Under the pieces are notes generated by a model. That model saw nothing but the letters and a program-made list of their open reading frames with translations, made no database searches and was not told the DNA's origin. A stretch of 17,918 bases of DNA from an uncultured Oscillospiraceae bacterium (lineage in GTDB: Bacteria; Bacillota; Clostridia; UBA1212; SIG427), in assembly GCA_902465325.1 (NCBI GenBank), contig CABQMV010000025.1, forward strand, positions 1 through 17,918, in the 5' to 3' direction. The first letter of the stretch is position 1; every line of letters begins with the position of its first letter. The position numbers were made by a program, and so were the translations under genes. Of the stretch, positions 1 through 6,961 are shown piece after piece.

Positions 1-45
1 AAAAGCCGCCTCCTATAAGTGAAATGGTATAAAGATAGGAGACAC
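1..45 (+). repeat. Left terminal inverted repeat of the IS
   Basis: Positions 1-10 are the exact reverse complement of 1345-1354. The blocks 19-25 and 41-45 also have inverted matches near the right end, offset by about two bases. This is the transposase-binding end of the element. Confidence 0.8.
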
Positions 46-68
46 GAAAGACCGTGTCTCCTATCTTT
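31..68 (+). terminator. Strong hairpin at the IS left end, just before orfA
   Basis: A perfect 15-bp stem (31-45 with 54-68) closes an 8-base loop and runs into TTTTG. It overlaps the inner part of the left inverted repeat. Its place upstream of orfA suggests that it stops transcription entering from outside, a common way for IS elements to limit transposase expression. The T-tract is short, so an RNA structure hiding the orfA start in read-through transcripts is an alternative. Confidence 0.65.
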
Positions 69-108
69 TGTTATATAGTTATATAATGAAAAAAAGGCGG
101 TGATAAAA

Positions 109-456
109 ATGCGTAAGGAATACACCTTTCACAGCAAGGAAGAAAAACTCAAGATTGTAAAACGGTATCTAGCGGGAGAATCGCCAAAAAAGCTAACTGT
201 AGAAACAGGAATAAGCGATGGAAACATCCGAAAATGGAAACGGCAGTATTTGCCCGGCGGAGAAAAGACATTGGAAAACCAGAAAAAACCCGGAAACCCA
301 CTGTCCAAATACGAGCGGCGCAAGGAGTTGACTCGTGAAGAACAACGGGAGTATCAGGTGGAACTGTTGAAGCGCAAACTGATGAAAAAAGAAGCAGAAG
401 TATTGAAACAAAAAAAATCCATTGAACTGGAAGGGGGTAGTATCCGAAAAAAGTAA
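109..456 (+). CDS. IS3-family transposase subunit OrfA (helix-turn-helix)
   Basis: A DNA-binding subunit of the IS3 transposase, 115 residues from the ATG at 109. That start is preferred over the in-frame GTG at 100 because AAGGCGG at 94-100 gives an 8-base spacing to the ATG. The N-terminal third reads as a helix-turn-helix of the IS150/IS2 OrfA type (SKEEKLKIVKRYLAGE, then ISDGNIRKWKRQY). The C-terminal half is lysine- and glutamate-rich and predicted helical, as expected for the leucine-zipper dimerisation region. The last codons are CGA AAA AAG TAA, which contain a canonical A-AAA-AAG heptamer (447-453) for -1 frameshifting into orfB. Codon use is AT-rich. Confidence 0.85.
   Translation: MRKEYTFHSKEEKLKIVKRYLAGESPKKLTVETGISDGNIRKWKRQYLPGGEKTLENQKKPGNPLSKYERRKELTREEQREYQVELLKRKLMKKEAEVLKQKKSIELEGGSIRKK
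447..453 (+). promoter_or_regulatory. Programmed -1 ribosomal slippage site (A6G) between orfA and orfB
   Basis: The heptamer is read as A AAA AAG in the orfA frame, directly before the orfA stop at 454-456. Slipping back one base continues with GTA ATT CAG CAA ATC, giving VIQQIYALIQRQ, the expected start of an IS150-type OrfB. This is the standard route to the OrfAB fusion transposase in the IS3 family. Confidence 0.75.
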
Positions 457-1300
457 TTCAGCAAATCTATGCGCTTATCCAACGGCAGGCAGAAACACAT
501 CCATAAAAGAACTCTGTGAACTATACACAGTCTCTCGCAGCGGGTATTACAAGTGGTTAAGCCGAAACGGTCAGCCAAACCGCTACGAGAACACGCAGAG
601 ACAGTTGGATGAGTATGTGAAAGACATTCATGCTCATTATCCATCCATGGGATACCGCCAAATCTGGGATGCCTTGCATCTGCAAACGGGATGGAAAGTA
701 TACGACATGTCGGTATGGAGATCTATGCGGCGGCTTCATCTTCATGGATACATTCGCAAAAGACGATATCCGTCACGGCCGGGAAACGAACACGAGATAC
801 ATCCCAACTTGTTAAACCGACAGTTCCACGCCTCAAAGCCATTGCAAAAGGTCACCTCAGATATCACATACATTAAATATGGTGGCAGATGGTTCTATCT
901 TGTCTGCTACCTCGATTTGTTTAACAATGAAATTTTTGACAATCTATTCGTCATCCAATCAGCAAAAAGACTCCTTGAAAAAGCGAAGTGTACCGGTTCC
1001 CCCATCCTTTTGCACAGCGATCAGGCTAATCAGTATACGTCCGCAGGCTATCGGGCCTTACTTAGAGAGTACAACGTCCTTCAAAGCATGTCAAGAGCCG
1101 GAACGCCCAGGGACAATGCTGTGATGGAAAGTTTTTTCGGGCGCTTCAAAGATGTGTTGCGCTTCCAATTCCGTTACTGGGAACGTAATGATCTTAGGAG
1201 TGTTATTTCTGAAGCGATCTATTATTTTAATTCTATTCGTCCTGTTCGCAAGCTTAACGGAAAGACACCCGTCCAATTCAGAATTGAACAGGTGTCTTAA
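453..1300 (+). pseudogene. IS3-family transposase OrfB (DDE integrase), frameshifted
   Basis: The catalytic transposase subunit. Entered by the -1 slip at 447-453, the frame encodes VIQQIYALIQRQAETHP and hits a TAA at 504-506. The rest, starting IKELCELYTVSRSGYYKWL, is in the next frame and stays open to 1300. A one-base loss around 501-508 therefore separates the N-terminus from the catalytic core. The core keeps the rve-type residues: D in TSDITYI, D in LHSDQANQYTS, and E in SRAGTPRDNAVMESFFGRF. The stretch between NNEI and FDNLFVIQSAKRLL looks several residues shorter than I expect for this group, so a small in-frame deletion is also possible. An internal TTG at 422 could start a protein in the core frame, but its first ~25 residues are out-of-frame sequence. 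Confidence 0.75.
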
Positions 1301-1311
1301 TCCGGTTTTTT
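1262..1311 (+). terminator. Terminator at the end of orfB
   Basis: AAGACACC (1262-1269) pairs with GGTGTCTT (1291-1298), with an inner CAATTC/GAATTG pairing. A T6 run follows at 1306-1311. The stem overlaps the last codons and stop of orfB, so it likely ends the transposase transcript inside the element. Confidence 0.55.
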
Positions 1312-1354
1312 GTGTCTACTTTCTATTGACTATTTCACATATTGGGCGGCTTTT
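1312..1354 (+). repeat. Right terminal inverted repeat of the IS
   Basis: The reverse complement of this stretch shares AAAAGCCGCC, GTGAAAT and the block ending GACAC with positions 1-45. It marks the right boundary of the element, 40 bp before the 3' end of the neighbouring minus-strand gene. Confidence 0.8.
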
Positions 1355-1393
1355 ATTGTCTGGCACTTTATTTTCTGCAGCAGCGCACAAGGC

Positions 1394-3094
1394 TTAAAGC
1401 TTCATGGTCTTTTCTCTGTAGTCGTCCATTAACAGCTCCTCAAGCCCGTATCTCTTAATCTTTTTCGATGTATTCTTGGGGAACTCCTCATATCTTACTA
1501 GTGTAACGTCCATATGCTTATAACCCTGAACCTGTTTGTTCACCTCCGAAACGGCAGCTTCCAGCTTTTCCTGAATCAATGCCGGGGTAGCCTCCTCTCC
1601 GAAAAGCTCTTTAAATTTATCCATATTGGGCACCACGGCCGCCACAATATCATAATCCTTTTTTCGTTCGTTTTTAATTCCCACAATTACGCTTTCCTGT
1701 ACCAGAGGGTTTTTGGCCAGATATGCCTCCAACTCCTCCGGGAAAATATTTTTCCCGTTGGAGGTGACAATAACATTTTTCTTTCTTCCGGTAATATGTA
1801 AGAATCCGTCTCTGTCCAAGTAGCCAATGTCTCCTGTATAGAACCAGCCGTCTCCGGGCAGCACCTCCGCAGTAAGCTCCGGCGCTTTATAATAGCCCAG
1901 CATTACATTCTCCCCTTTGTACCGGATGTCACCGGTGCCGTCCTCCTTTATATTGACAACCTCCAGCTCACAATCCGGCATACACAGCCCGGCAGCAGAG
2001 TCGTTGTAGAAGGTATCTCTGTTTACTGCCGCAATCGGCGCACATTCGGAAAGGCCATACCCCTGTACCGCCAGGATTCCCAAATCCCTCATACCCGCTA
2101 AAATCGCAGGATCAATCGACGCACCTCCGGCGATCATCAGTTTTAGCTTGCCGCCAAAGGTAGCGTGGATTTCTTTAAACAGCTTTTTAGAAAGATCAAT
2201 ATGAAACTTTTTAAGAATCCCATTGATTTTAATGCCCTTTCTGAGGGCAGCCGCCCGGCCGCTCTTCTCTGCCTGTGCCCAAATGCGCTTATACATAGAC
2301 TCGATCAGAACCGGTACAGCACAGACCTTCGTTACGCCGGCCTCCTGCATATTCTTTGTAATATGCCGCAGTCCTTCGCAGTAAGCAATGGTACTGCCCC
2401 GATAAATCTGGCACAGAAAACCGCAGGTGCACTCGTATACATGATGCAGCGGTAAGATAGACAAAAAGGTATCTGTATCATCAATATAAATCATCTGGCA
2501 CATATGCATCAGATTATGACAGATATTTTTCTGAGACAGCATAACGCCTTTTGACACACCCGTAGTCCCGGAGGTAAAAATCAGGGAAGCCAGCGCCTCC
2601 GGATCAATGGGCGCTGTCAGATAATCCTTCTTGCCCTCCTTCAAAAGCGCCTTTCCTCTCTCCACAATTTCAGGCAGTTGATCAAAGCTTATTTTATCCG
2701 CAGGAAGATCCGCCAACTTCTCTGTTACAGAACTGGCATGAAGGATCAAAGCCGCTTCTGATAGCTGAATGATATTTTCCATTTCCTCTTTATTAATTTC
2801 TTTATCTACCGGAACCACCACGCCCAATCCACATACTGTGCTCATATAGGAAAGGGCCCAGGGATAGCCGTTCTCTCCGGTCACAACAATGCGCTTTCCT
2901 CCGTAGCCCATATCCCACAGGGCCGTTCCCAGAGCCTCTACTTCTTCCTTAAACTGCCGGGTGGTAATCGGGGCATATTCCGAAGTGCCATTCTTCCAAA
3001 GAAAGGCTGCGTGCTCACTGTAAAGTTCCGCACTCTGTCTTAGCATATCCCTCAGATCTTGAATATGTCTTACTGCATAATTTGTAATTTTCAT
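1394..3094 (-). CDS. AMP-forming acyl-CoA synthetase (long-chain-fatty-acid--CoA ligase type)
   Basis: A cytoplasmic enzyme of the ANL superfamily, 566 residues. It activates a carboxylate with ATP to an acyl-AMP and transfers it to CoA. All core motifs are visible: the phosphate-binding loop TSGTTGVSKGVMLS (residues 174-187), QGYGLSE (344-350), YTGDIG (419-424), the hinge region GRKKNVIV with NGKNIFPEELE (436-456), and a C-terminal lysine in NTSKKIKR. The length fits the fatty-acyl-CoA ligase branch. The exact substrate cannot be read from sequence; an aryl or branched-chain acid is possible. The ATG at 3094 has GAGGAG eight bases upstream. It is the last gene of a minus-strand operon, 33 bp after the FAD protein. 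The IS lies 40 bp beyond its stop, and no terminator is visible between them. Confidence 0.9.
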   Translation of the reverse strand: MKITNYAVRHIQDLRDMLRQSAELYSEHAAFLWKNGTSEYAPITTRQFKEEVEALGTALWDMGYGGKRIVVTGENGYPWALSYMSTVCGLGVVVPVDKEINKEEMENIIQLSEAALILHASSVTEKLADLPADKISFDQLPEIVERGKALLKEGKKDYLTAPIDPEALASLIFTSGTTGVSKGVMLSQKNICHNLMHMCQMIYIDDTDTFLSILPLHHVYECTCGFLCQIYRGSTIAYCEGLRHITKNMQEAGVTKVCAVPVLIESMYKRIWAQAEKSGRAAALRKGIKINGILKKFHIDLSKKLFKEIHATFGGKLKLMIAGGASIDPAILAGMRDLGILAVQGYGLSECAPIAAVNRDTFYNDSAAGLCMPDCELEVVNIKEDGTGDIRYKGENVMLGYYKAPELTAEVLPGDGWFYTGDIGYLDRDGFLHITGRKKNVIVTSNGKNIFPEELEAYLAKNPLVQESVIVGIKNERKKDYDIVAAVVPNMDKFKELFGEEATPALIQEKLEAAVSEVNKQVQGYKHMDVTLVRYEEFPKNTSKKIKRYGLEELLMDDYREKTMKL

Positions 3095-3127
3095 ACAACA
3101 AACTCCTCATATAATAATGTAGCTTGA

Positions 3128-4696
3128 TTATATAAAATATCCCGGTAAAATGCAACCGGGATACGCCCGGCAGGCTGCCCGAATCCCGTCTATTGCCGCA
3201 GACATAATCCCCCCTGCATAGCCGGCGCCTTCTCCCATAGGATAAAGACCTGATAAAGAAACACTCTGCCCGGTTTTTTGGTCCCGCACAATCCGCACCG
3301 GCGAGGAGCTTCTGGATTCTACCCCGGTCAGTATGGCATCGGGACAGTCAAAGCCTGGTAGCTTTCTCCCAAAAATCCGAAGTCCTTCCTGCAGCTCACA
3401 GCACAGGGGCTCCGGCAGCAGCCCGTTTAAATCGCACAGGGTCACGCCAGGCCGATAGGAGGGGGTTACACAGCCTATATCAACGGAGGCTTTGCCGGTC
3501 AGAAAATCTCCCAGCCGCTGGGCAGGAGCTCTGTAGTTCTCTCCGCCCATGGCAAAAGCTTTTTTCTCCAGCTCCCGCTGAAAGGCAGCTCCCGCCAGCA
3601 CATCGTCTTCTTGAAAATCCTGCGGCATTATGCTGATTAAAACGGCGGCATTGGCGTTTTCCTGCTCCCGGGCAAAATTACTCATCCCATTGGTAAGCAC
3701 GCCGCCCTGCTGAGATGCGGCTGCCACCACCTGCCCTCCCGGACACATACAAAAGGTATACACACCTCTTCTCCCCCTGCCTGTATGAGACAGCTTATAA
3801 TCTGCCGCTGTCAAATAAGGACTGCCTGCGTATTCTCTATACTGTGCCTGATCAATTGCCCTTTGCAGGTGTTCAATCCGAAAACCTACAGAAAAGGCCT
3901 TTTTCTCCATAGTAATTCCGTTTTCCGCCAACATCTGAAAGGTGTCTCTGGCACTGTGGCCTACCCCAAGAAACAGTCGGTTCCCTTCATAACAGAGATC
4001 TCCGCAGCGAACTCCTGCCAGACAGCCATCTTGGATATCCAGGCCCGTTACACAGGAGGAAAAGCAGATGCGGCCGCCCAAAGAAAGAATTTCCTCCCGG
4101 ATATTCTTTACAATTCTTTTTAATTTATCTGTCCCAATATGCGGTTTATTCAGATACAAAATTTCCTCCGGAGCCCCGGCCCTGACCAGCTCCTCCAGCA
4201 CAAAGCGGCTCAAGCCCTCCTTGTCCCGTATCAGGGTTGTCAGCTTTCCGTCTGAAAAAGTCCCGGCTCCGCCTTCGCCAAACTGCACATTGGAATCCTC
4301 CCGTAGAGCGCCGCCCTGCCAGAAAAGCTCCACATCCCGGCATCTCTCCTCTACCGGACGACCCCGCTCCAAAACAATAGGCCGCAGCCCCGCTCTGGCC
4401 AGTACCAGCGCACAGAACATCCCCGCCGGTCCAAAGCCAGCTACTAAAGGAGCCGGCGTTTCTGCTCCCGTGTACTTTATGACAGAGAAAGAACACGTAG
4501 CTCTGTCCTCCTCTTCCAAAATCAATTCTACCGTATACAGAAAGGTAAACGGTCTCCCCCGCCGGGCGTCCAGAGATTTTCGGATAAGCTTCATTTCCAG
4601 AACCTTTTCCGGTGAAATTCCCGCCTGTATACAGGCAGCCTTCTTCAGCTCCGGAAGGCCCGCCTCTATCGGCAGTCTAACAGAAGAGAGAATCAC
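3128..4696 (-). CDS. FAD-dependent dehydrogenase, COG2509 type
   Basis: A flavoprotein of 522 residues resembling the uncharacterised FAD-dependent dehydrogenases grouped as COG2509. The N-terminal ~80 residues form a small lead domain (LPELKKAACIQAGI and RRGRPFTFLYTVEL). A dinucleotide-binding GFGPAGMFCALVLARAG follows at 87-103. FGEGGAGTFSDGKLTT (139-154) is the family's flavin-proximal signature. Near the C-terminus GLYPMGEGAGYAGGIMSAAIDG is the second FAD-contact motif. The reaction and substrate are unknown. The start is GTG at 4696, with GGAGGAGG ten bases upstream, and it overlaps the stop of the Sir2 gene by 4 bp (GTGA), which indicates translational coupling. Confidence 0.87.
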   Translation of the reverse strand: MILSSVRLPIEAGLPELKKAACIQAGISPEKVLEMKLIRKSLDARRGRPFTFLYTVELILEEEDRATCSFSVIKYTGAETPAPLVAGFGPAGMFCALVLARAGLRPIVLERGRPVEERCRDVELFWQGGALREDSNVQFGEGGAGTFSDGKLTTLIRDKEGLSRFVLEELVRAGAPEEILYLNKPHIGTDKLKRIVKNIREEILSLGGRICFSSCVTGLDIQDGCLAGVRCGDLCYEGNRLFLGVGHSARDTFQMLAENGITMEKKAFSVGFRIEHLQRAIDQAQYREYAGSPYLTAADYKLSHTGRGRRGVYTFCMCPGGQVVAAASQQGGVLTNGMSNFAREQENANAAVLISIMPQDFQEDDVLAGAAFQRELEKKAFAMGGENYRAPAQRLGDFLTGKASVDIGCVTPSYRPGVTLCDLNGLLPEPLCCELQEGLRIFGRKLPGFDCPDAILTGVESRSSSPVRIVRDQKTGQSVSLSGLYPMGEGAGYAGGIMSAAIDGIRAACRAYPGCILPGYFI

Positions 4697-5424
4697 GAAA
4701 ACACCGCCTCCTCCAGTATTTTTTCCAGGTCCTCATGGACAATCAGATTTGCGCAGGAATCATAGGCAGTACAATCACGATTCAAAAGCGCAATTTTCCC
4801 TCTGGCATAACGGATAAAGCCCGCCGCCGGATATACCACCAGAGAAGTCCCCGCTACAATAAGCAAATCACATTCAGAAATAAACTGAATCGCCTGTGTA
4901 ATGCCCTTTTCATCCAGGCTTTCTCCATAGAGCACTACATCTGGCTTTATAATCCCTCCGCAGTCGCAGTAGGGAACACCTCCGTCGGCCTCTAAAATCC
5001 TGTCAATTCCATATTTTCTCCCGCATTTTCCACAGGTATTGCGCAAAGCACTGCCGTGCAGCTCAATTACATTGGTATTTCCGGCCGCCGCGTGCAGCCC
5101 GTCTATGTTCTGGGTTACGACGCTGGTGAGCTTTCCTCTTTTTTCCAGTTCCGCAACAGCTCGATGGGCCCCGTTTGGCTGTGCATCCGGATACAGCATC
5201 CCATGGGTATAGAAAGCAAAAAAATCTTCGGGACAATCTATAAAGTGCTGATGGGAAAGCATTTCTTCATAGGAAATTCCCCGCTGCTGCTGAAATAGTC
5301 CGTAAGTTCCCCGGAAATCTGGAATTCCGCTGGCTGTAGAGACACCTGCTCCGCCAAAAAACACAATTTTTTCGGCCTCCTCTATTAGTCTCCTCAGCGC
5401 TACCACCCCATCTACCATGCTCAT
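4693..5424 (-). CDS. cobB: Sir2-family NAD-dependent protein deacylase
   Basis: A cytoplasmic sirtuin of 243 residues that removes acyl groups from lysines using NAD and yields nicotinamide and O-acyl-ADP-ribose. Visible motifs are GAGVSTASGIPDFRG (25-39) and TQNIDGLH (104-111) for NAD binding. The catalytic His is in ELHGS (H123). Zinc cysteines are C131/C134 and C153/C155, the second pair being CxC as in many bacterial sirtuins. GTSLVVYPAAG (192-202) is the further NAD-binding strand. The ATG at 5424 is kept, but the ATG two codons later has AAGGA six bases upstream and is an equal candidate. It is the first gene of the operon with the FAD protein and acyl-CoA synthetase. Sirtuins regulate acyl-CoA synthetases by deacylation in other bacteria, so the grouping may be functional; that link is inference. 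Confidence 0.92.
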   Translation of the reverse strand: MSMVDGVVALRRLIEEAEKIVFFGGAGVSTASGIPDFRGTYGLFQQQRGISYEEMLSHQHFIDCPEDFFAFYTHGMLYPDAQPNGAHRAVAELEKRGKLTSVVTQNIDGLHAAAGNTNVIELHGSALRNTCGKCGRKYGIDRILEADGGVPYCDCGGIIKPDVVLYGESLDEKGITQAIQFISECDLLIVAGTSLVVYPAAGFIRYARGKIALLNRDCTAYDSCANLIVHEDLEKILEEAVFS

Positions 5425-5510
5425 TCCTTCCGTTCTCCTCTCAGGCTTACTATGTCTCTCAATTTTCTGTTCATTAGTATAACATAAAATAAAATAGAAT
5501 ACAGCCGGCT

Positions 5511-5538
5511 TTGCCTCTTCGCTAAAATCTGCTATAAT
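5511..5538 (+). promoter_or_regulatory. Sigma-A-type promoter of the lipoprotein gene
   Basis: TTGCCT (5511-5516), a 16-base spacer and a perfect TATAAT (5533-5538). It lies about 58 bases before the TTG start and faces the lipoprotein gene. Confidence 0.6.
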
Positions 5539-5540
5539 AT

Positions 5541-5565
5541 AAAAAAGCCGTTTTACGGCATTTTT
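5541..5565. terminator. Small A/T-flanked hairpin in the divergent intergenic region
   Basis: GCCGT-TTT-ACGGC (5547-5559) with an A-run before it and TTTTT after it, so it could act in either direction. It coincides with the expected start point of the promoter at 5511-5538. It may instead form a 5'-end hairpin on the lipoprotein mRNA. Confidence 0.35.
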
Positions 5566-5595
5566 AATTCTACAGAAGAAGAGGGACTGTGTTCA

Positions 5596-6141
5596 TTGAA
5601 AAGTAATAAAGCCTACTGTATATTGCTGGCAATTGTGCTTTTAGTATCGCTCAGCGGATGCGCCATATTTGACGGCGCCCGTATGCTGAATACGAAGGAT
5701 CCGGAGGCAACTGCCTCCCCTACACCGGTCCCTGTTCTCAAAGGAATTGGAGATGCCTGTGAGAATCTGCCCTGGCGTATTGAGCTGGTGGGAAAAGACG
5801 AAATGAAAGCAATTGGTCAGGATCCGCTGGTCACGTCAGCCTCCTCTGGGAAAACATTGCTGCTTCTCTATTTTAACATAACCAATATATCGGAGACAGA
5901 CGACTATTTTAACTGCATCTATTTTGAGGCAGAAGCAGACGGACAGCAGGCAGAGCTGATTATGCCCGCTGTAAATACAATAGACCAGTACAAAACCGCT
6001 ATAGGCACAGTCCGCCAGGGAGAAACTGTCTCCTATTGCGCAGTCTATCAGATTCCAGAAAATTGGTCTGATTTTAAAATTTCCTACGATACAGGAAATA
6101 TTACGCCAAATGTGCTGGCCGCTTTTGAAATCAAAGCCTAA
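5596..6141 (+). CDS. Putative lipoprotein with Ig-like (DUF4352/DUF5067-like) domain
   Basis: A secreted, membrane-anchored protein of 181 residues. It has a short basic N-terminus, a hydrophobic segment (residues 8-19) and the lipobox LSGC, with Cys22 as the acylated first residue of the mature protein. A low-complexity linker (DPEATASPTPVPV) precedes a ~120-residue beta-rich domain (WRIELVG, TLLLLYFNITNISE, VRQGETVSYCAVYQIP). This resembles the Ig-like domain of DUF4352/DUF5067 lipoproteins, whose role is unknown. The start is TTG at 5596 with GAGGGA nine bases upstream; no in-frame ATG/GTG lies nearby. It converges on the next gene, and the two overlap by 11 bp at their 3' ends. Confidence 0.75.
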   Translation: MKSNKAYCILLAIVLLVSLSGCAIFDGARMLNTKDPEATASPTPVPVLKGIGDACENLPWRIELVGKDEMKAIGQDPLVTSASSGKTLLLLYFNITNISETDDYFNCIYFEAEADGQQAELIMPAVNTIDQYKTAIGTVRQGETVSYCAVYQIPENWSDFKISYDTGNITPNVLAAFEIKA

Positions 6142-6961
6142 GCCATTCAAAGCTTCCGTTTTCCACTGTAAAATCCAACAGTATATTTTGTCCCTTTTCC
6201 AGAATACACGCTACCTTACCGGATAAACATTCCTTAATGGTCCGGGTCATTTTTCCGTCCGAAGGAGCCAGCAGCTGAAAGGACCGGCTTCTGCTTGGAT
6301 CCACATGAACGGTAAGCCTATATTTCCCCTGAGATATCAATACCGTTCCGGGACCGCCCACACGCACTTTCGCCCCCAGATATGTGGCGATTCGCAGCTG
6401 GTGTTCTTCCTGCTGTATGATGCCAATTGTACCTGTAAAATGCCGTCCCAGCGCTTTTACATCTGCTACGGCCAGCATGAAAGATCCGCCGGGGAAAAAG
6501 CAGTGGGTCCACATATACCGCTCCGGGAAGGACCGGCCCCGGTCTCCCTCTACATAGACTCTGGCCTCTGATAAAATGTAAGCTTCCTTCATAATGGTCA
6601 TTTTCCCAAGCGCATAGCTTTCCATGCTGTAGATTCGATGCCGGCACTGCATACAGGGTACCCATTGAAAAGGCCCCATAATATCATAAGAAAGCGGAGC
6701 TTTGTGCAAAAGTCTAATTTCCGCGCTGGCAGTAAAGCTTCCGTCCTTCACCTGAAAATCCAATTTTCCAGAGTCAAAATCACAGCGGACAGCTTCTGAA
6801 TATTCAGAAATATAAACCTTACCGTCCCACATAATCTGCAGTGCCTTGTCAGAGGCAATTACCGCCACTACCTTGTCAGAACCATTTTGACAGGGCCACT
6901 GAAATTTATAATAAATACCGTAAAATGAGTTTTCCACAGGTAGTAGTATCGGCTGTTCCAA
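6131..6961 (-). CDS. Tocopherol-cyclase-like protein
   Basis: A protein of about 276 residues that resembles the bacterial members of the tocopherol cyclase family. Diagnostic stretches are SFYGIYYKFQ near the N-terminus, MGPFQWVPCMQCRHRIYSM in the middle, then VEGDRGRSFPERYMWTHC, and VADVKALGRHFTGTIGII followed by ATYLGAKV. Plant relatives close the chromanol ring of vitamin E. Fermentative Firmicutes make no tocopherol, so the bacterial function is unknown; a lipid-binding beta-barrel is one possibility. The TTG at 6961 is the first usable start after a TAA at 6968-6970, but it has no convincing ribosome site. A GTG at 6937 is an alternative. Its first 56 bases overlap the tail of the upstream immunity-like gene. 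Confidence 0.7.
   Translation of the reverse strand: MEQPILLPVENSFYGIYYKFQWPCQNGSDKVVAVIASDKALQIMWDGKVYISEYSEAVRCDFDSGKLDFQVKDGSFTASAEIRLLHKAPLSYDIMGPFQWVPCMQCRHRIYSMESYALGKMTIMKEAYILSEARVYVEGDRGRSFPERYMWTHCFFPGGSFMLAVADVKALGRHFTGTIGIIQQEEHQLRIATYLGAKVRVGGPGTVLISQGKYRLTVHVDPSRSRSFQLLAPSDGKMTRTIKECLSGKVACILEKGQNILLDFTVENGSFEWLRL

Larger units (their letters stand above)
1..1354 (+). mobile_element. IS3-family (IS150-like) insertion sequence, probably defective
   Basis: A compact two-gene transposon bounded by imperfect terminal inverted repeats. The left end (1-45) begins AAAAGCCGCC, then has GTGAAAT at 19-25 and GACAC at 41-45. The right end carries the reverse complement of each: GTGTC at 1312-1316, ATTTCAC at 1332-1338 and GGCGGCTTTT at 1345-1354. 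Inside are an HTH orfA, an A6G slippery site and a DDE orfB, the standard IS3 arrangement, and about 1.35 kb is a usual length. The left flank lies outside the window, so target duplications cannot be checked, and one or two outermost bases could be missing. The element sits 40 bp beyond the stop of the acyl-CoA synthetase gene and is transcribed towards it. A frameshift in orfB makes self-mobility unlikely. Confidence 0.88.

Noticed and set aside
100..108. GTG at 100 as orfA start
   Set aside because: It overlaps the AAGGCGG ribosome site; ATG 109 has correct spacing.
4068..4817. Long plus-strand frame of 249 codons opposite the FAD protein
   Set aside because: It is antisense to a clear COG2509/Sir2 pair, has a biased Ser/Pro/Arg composition and no family motif, and lacks a supported start.
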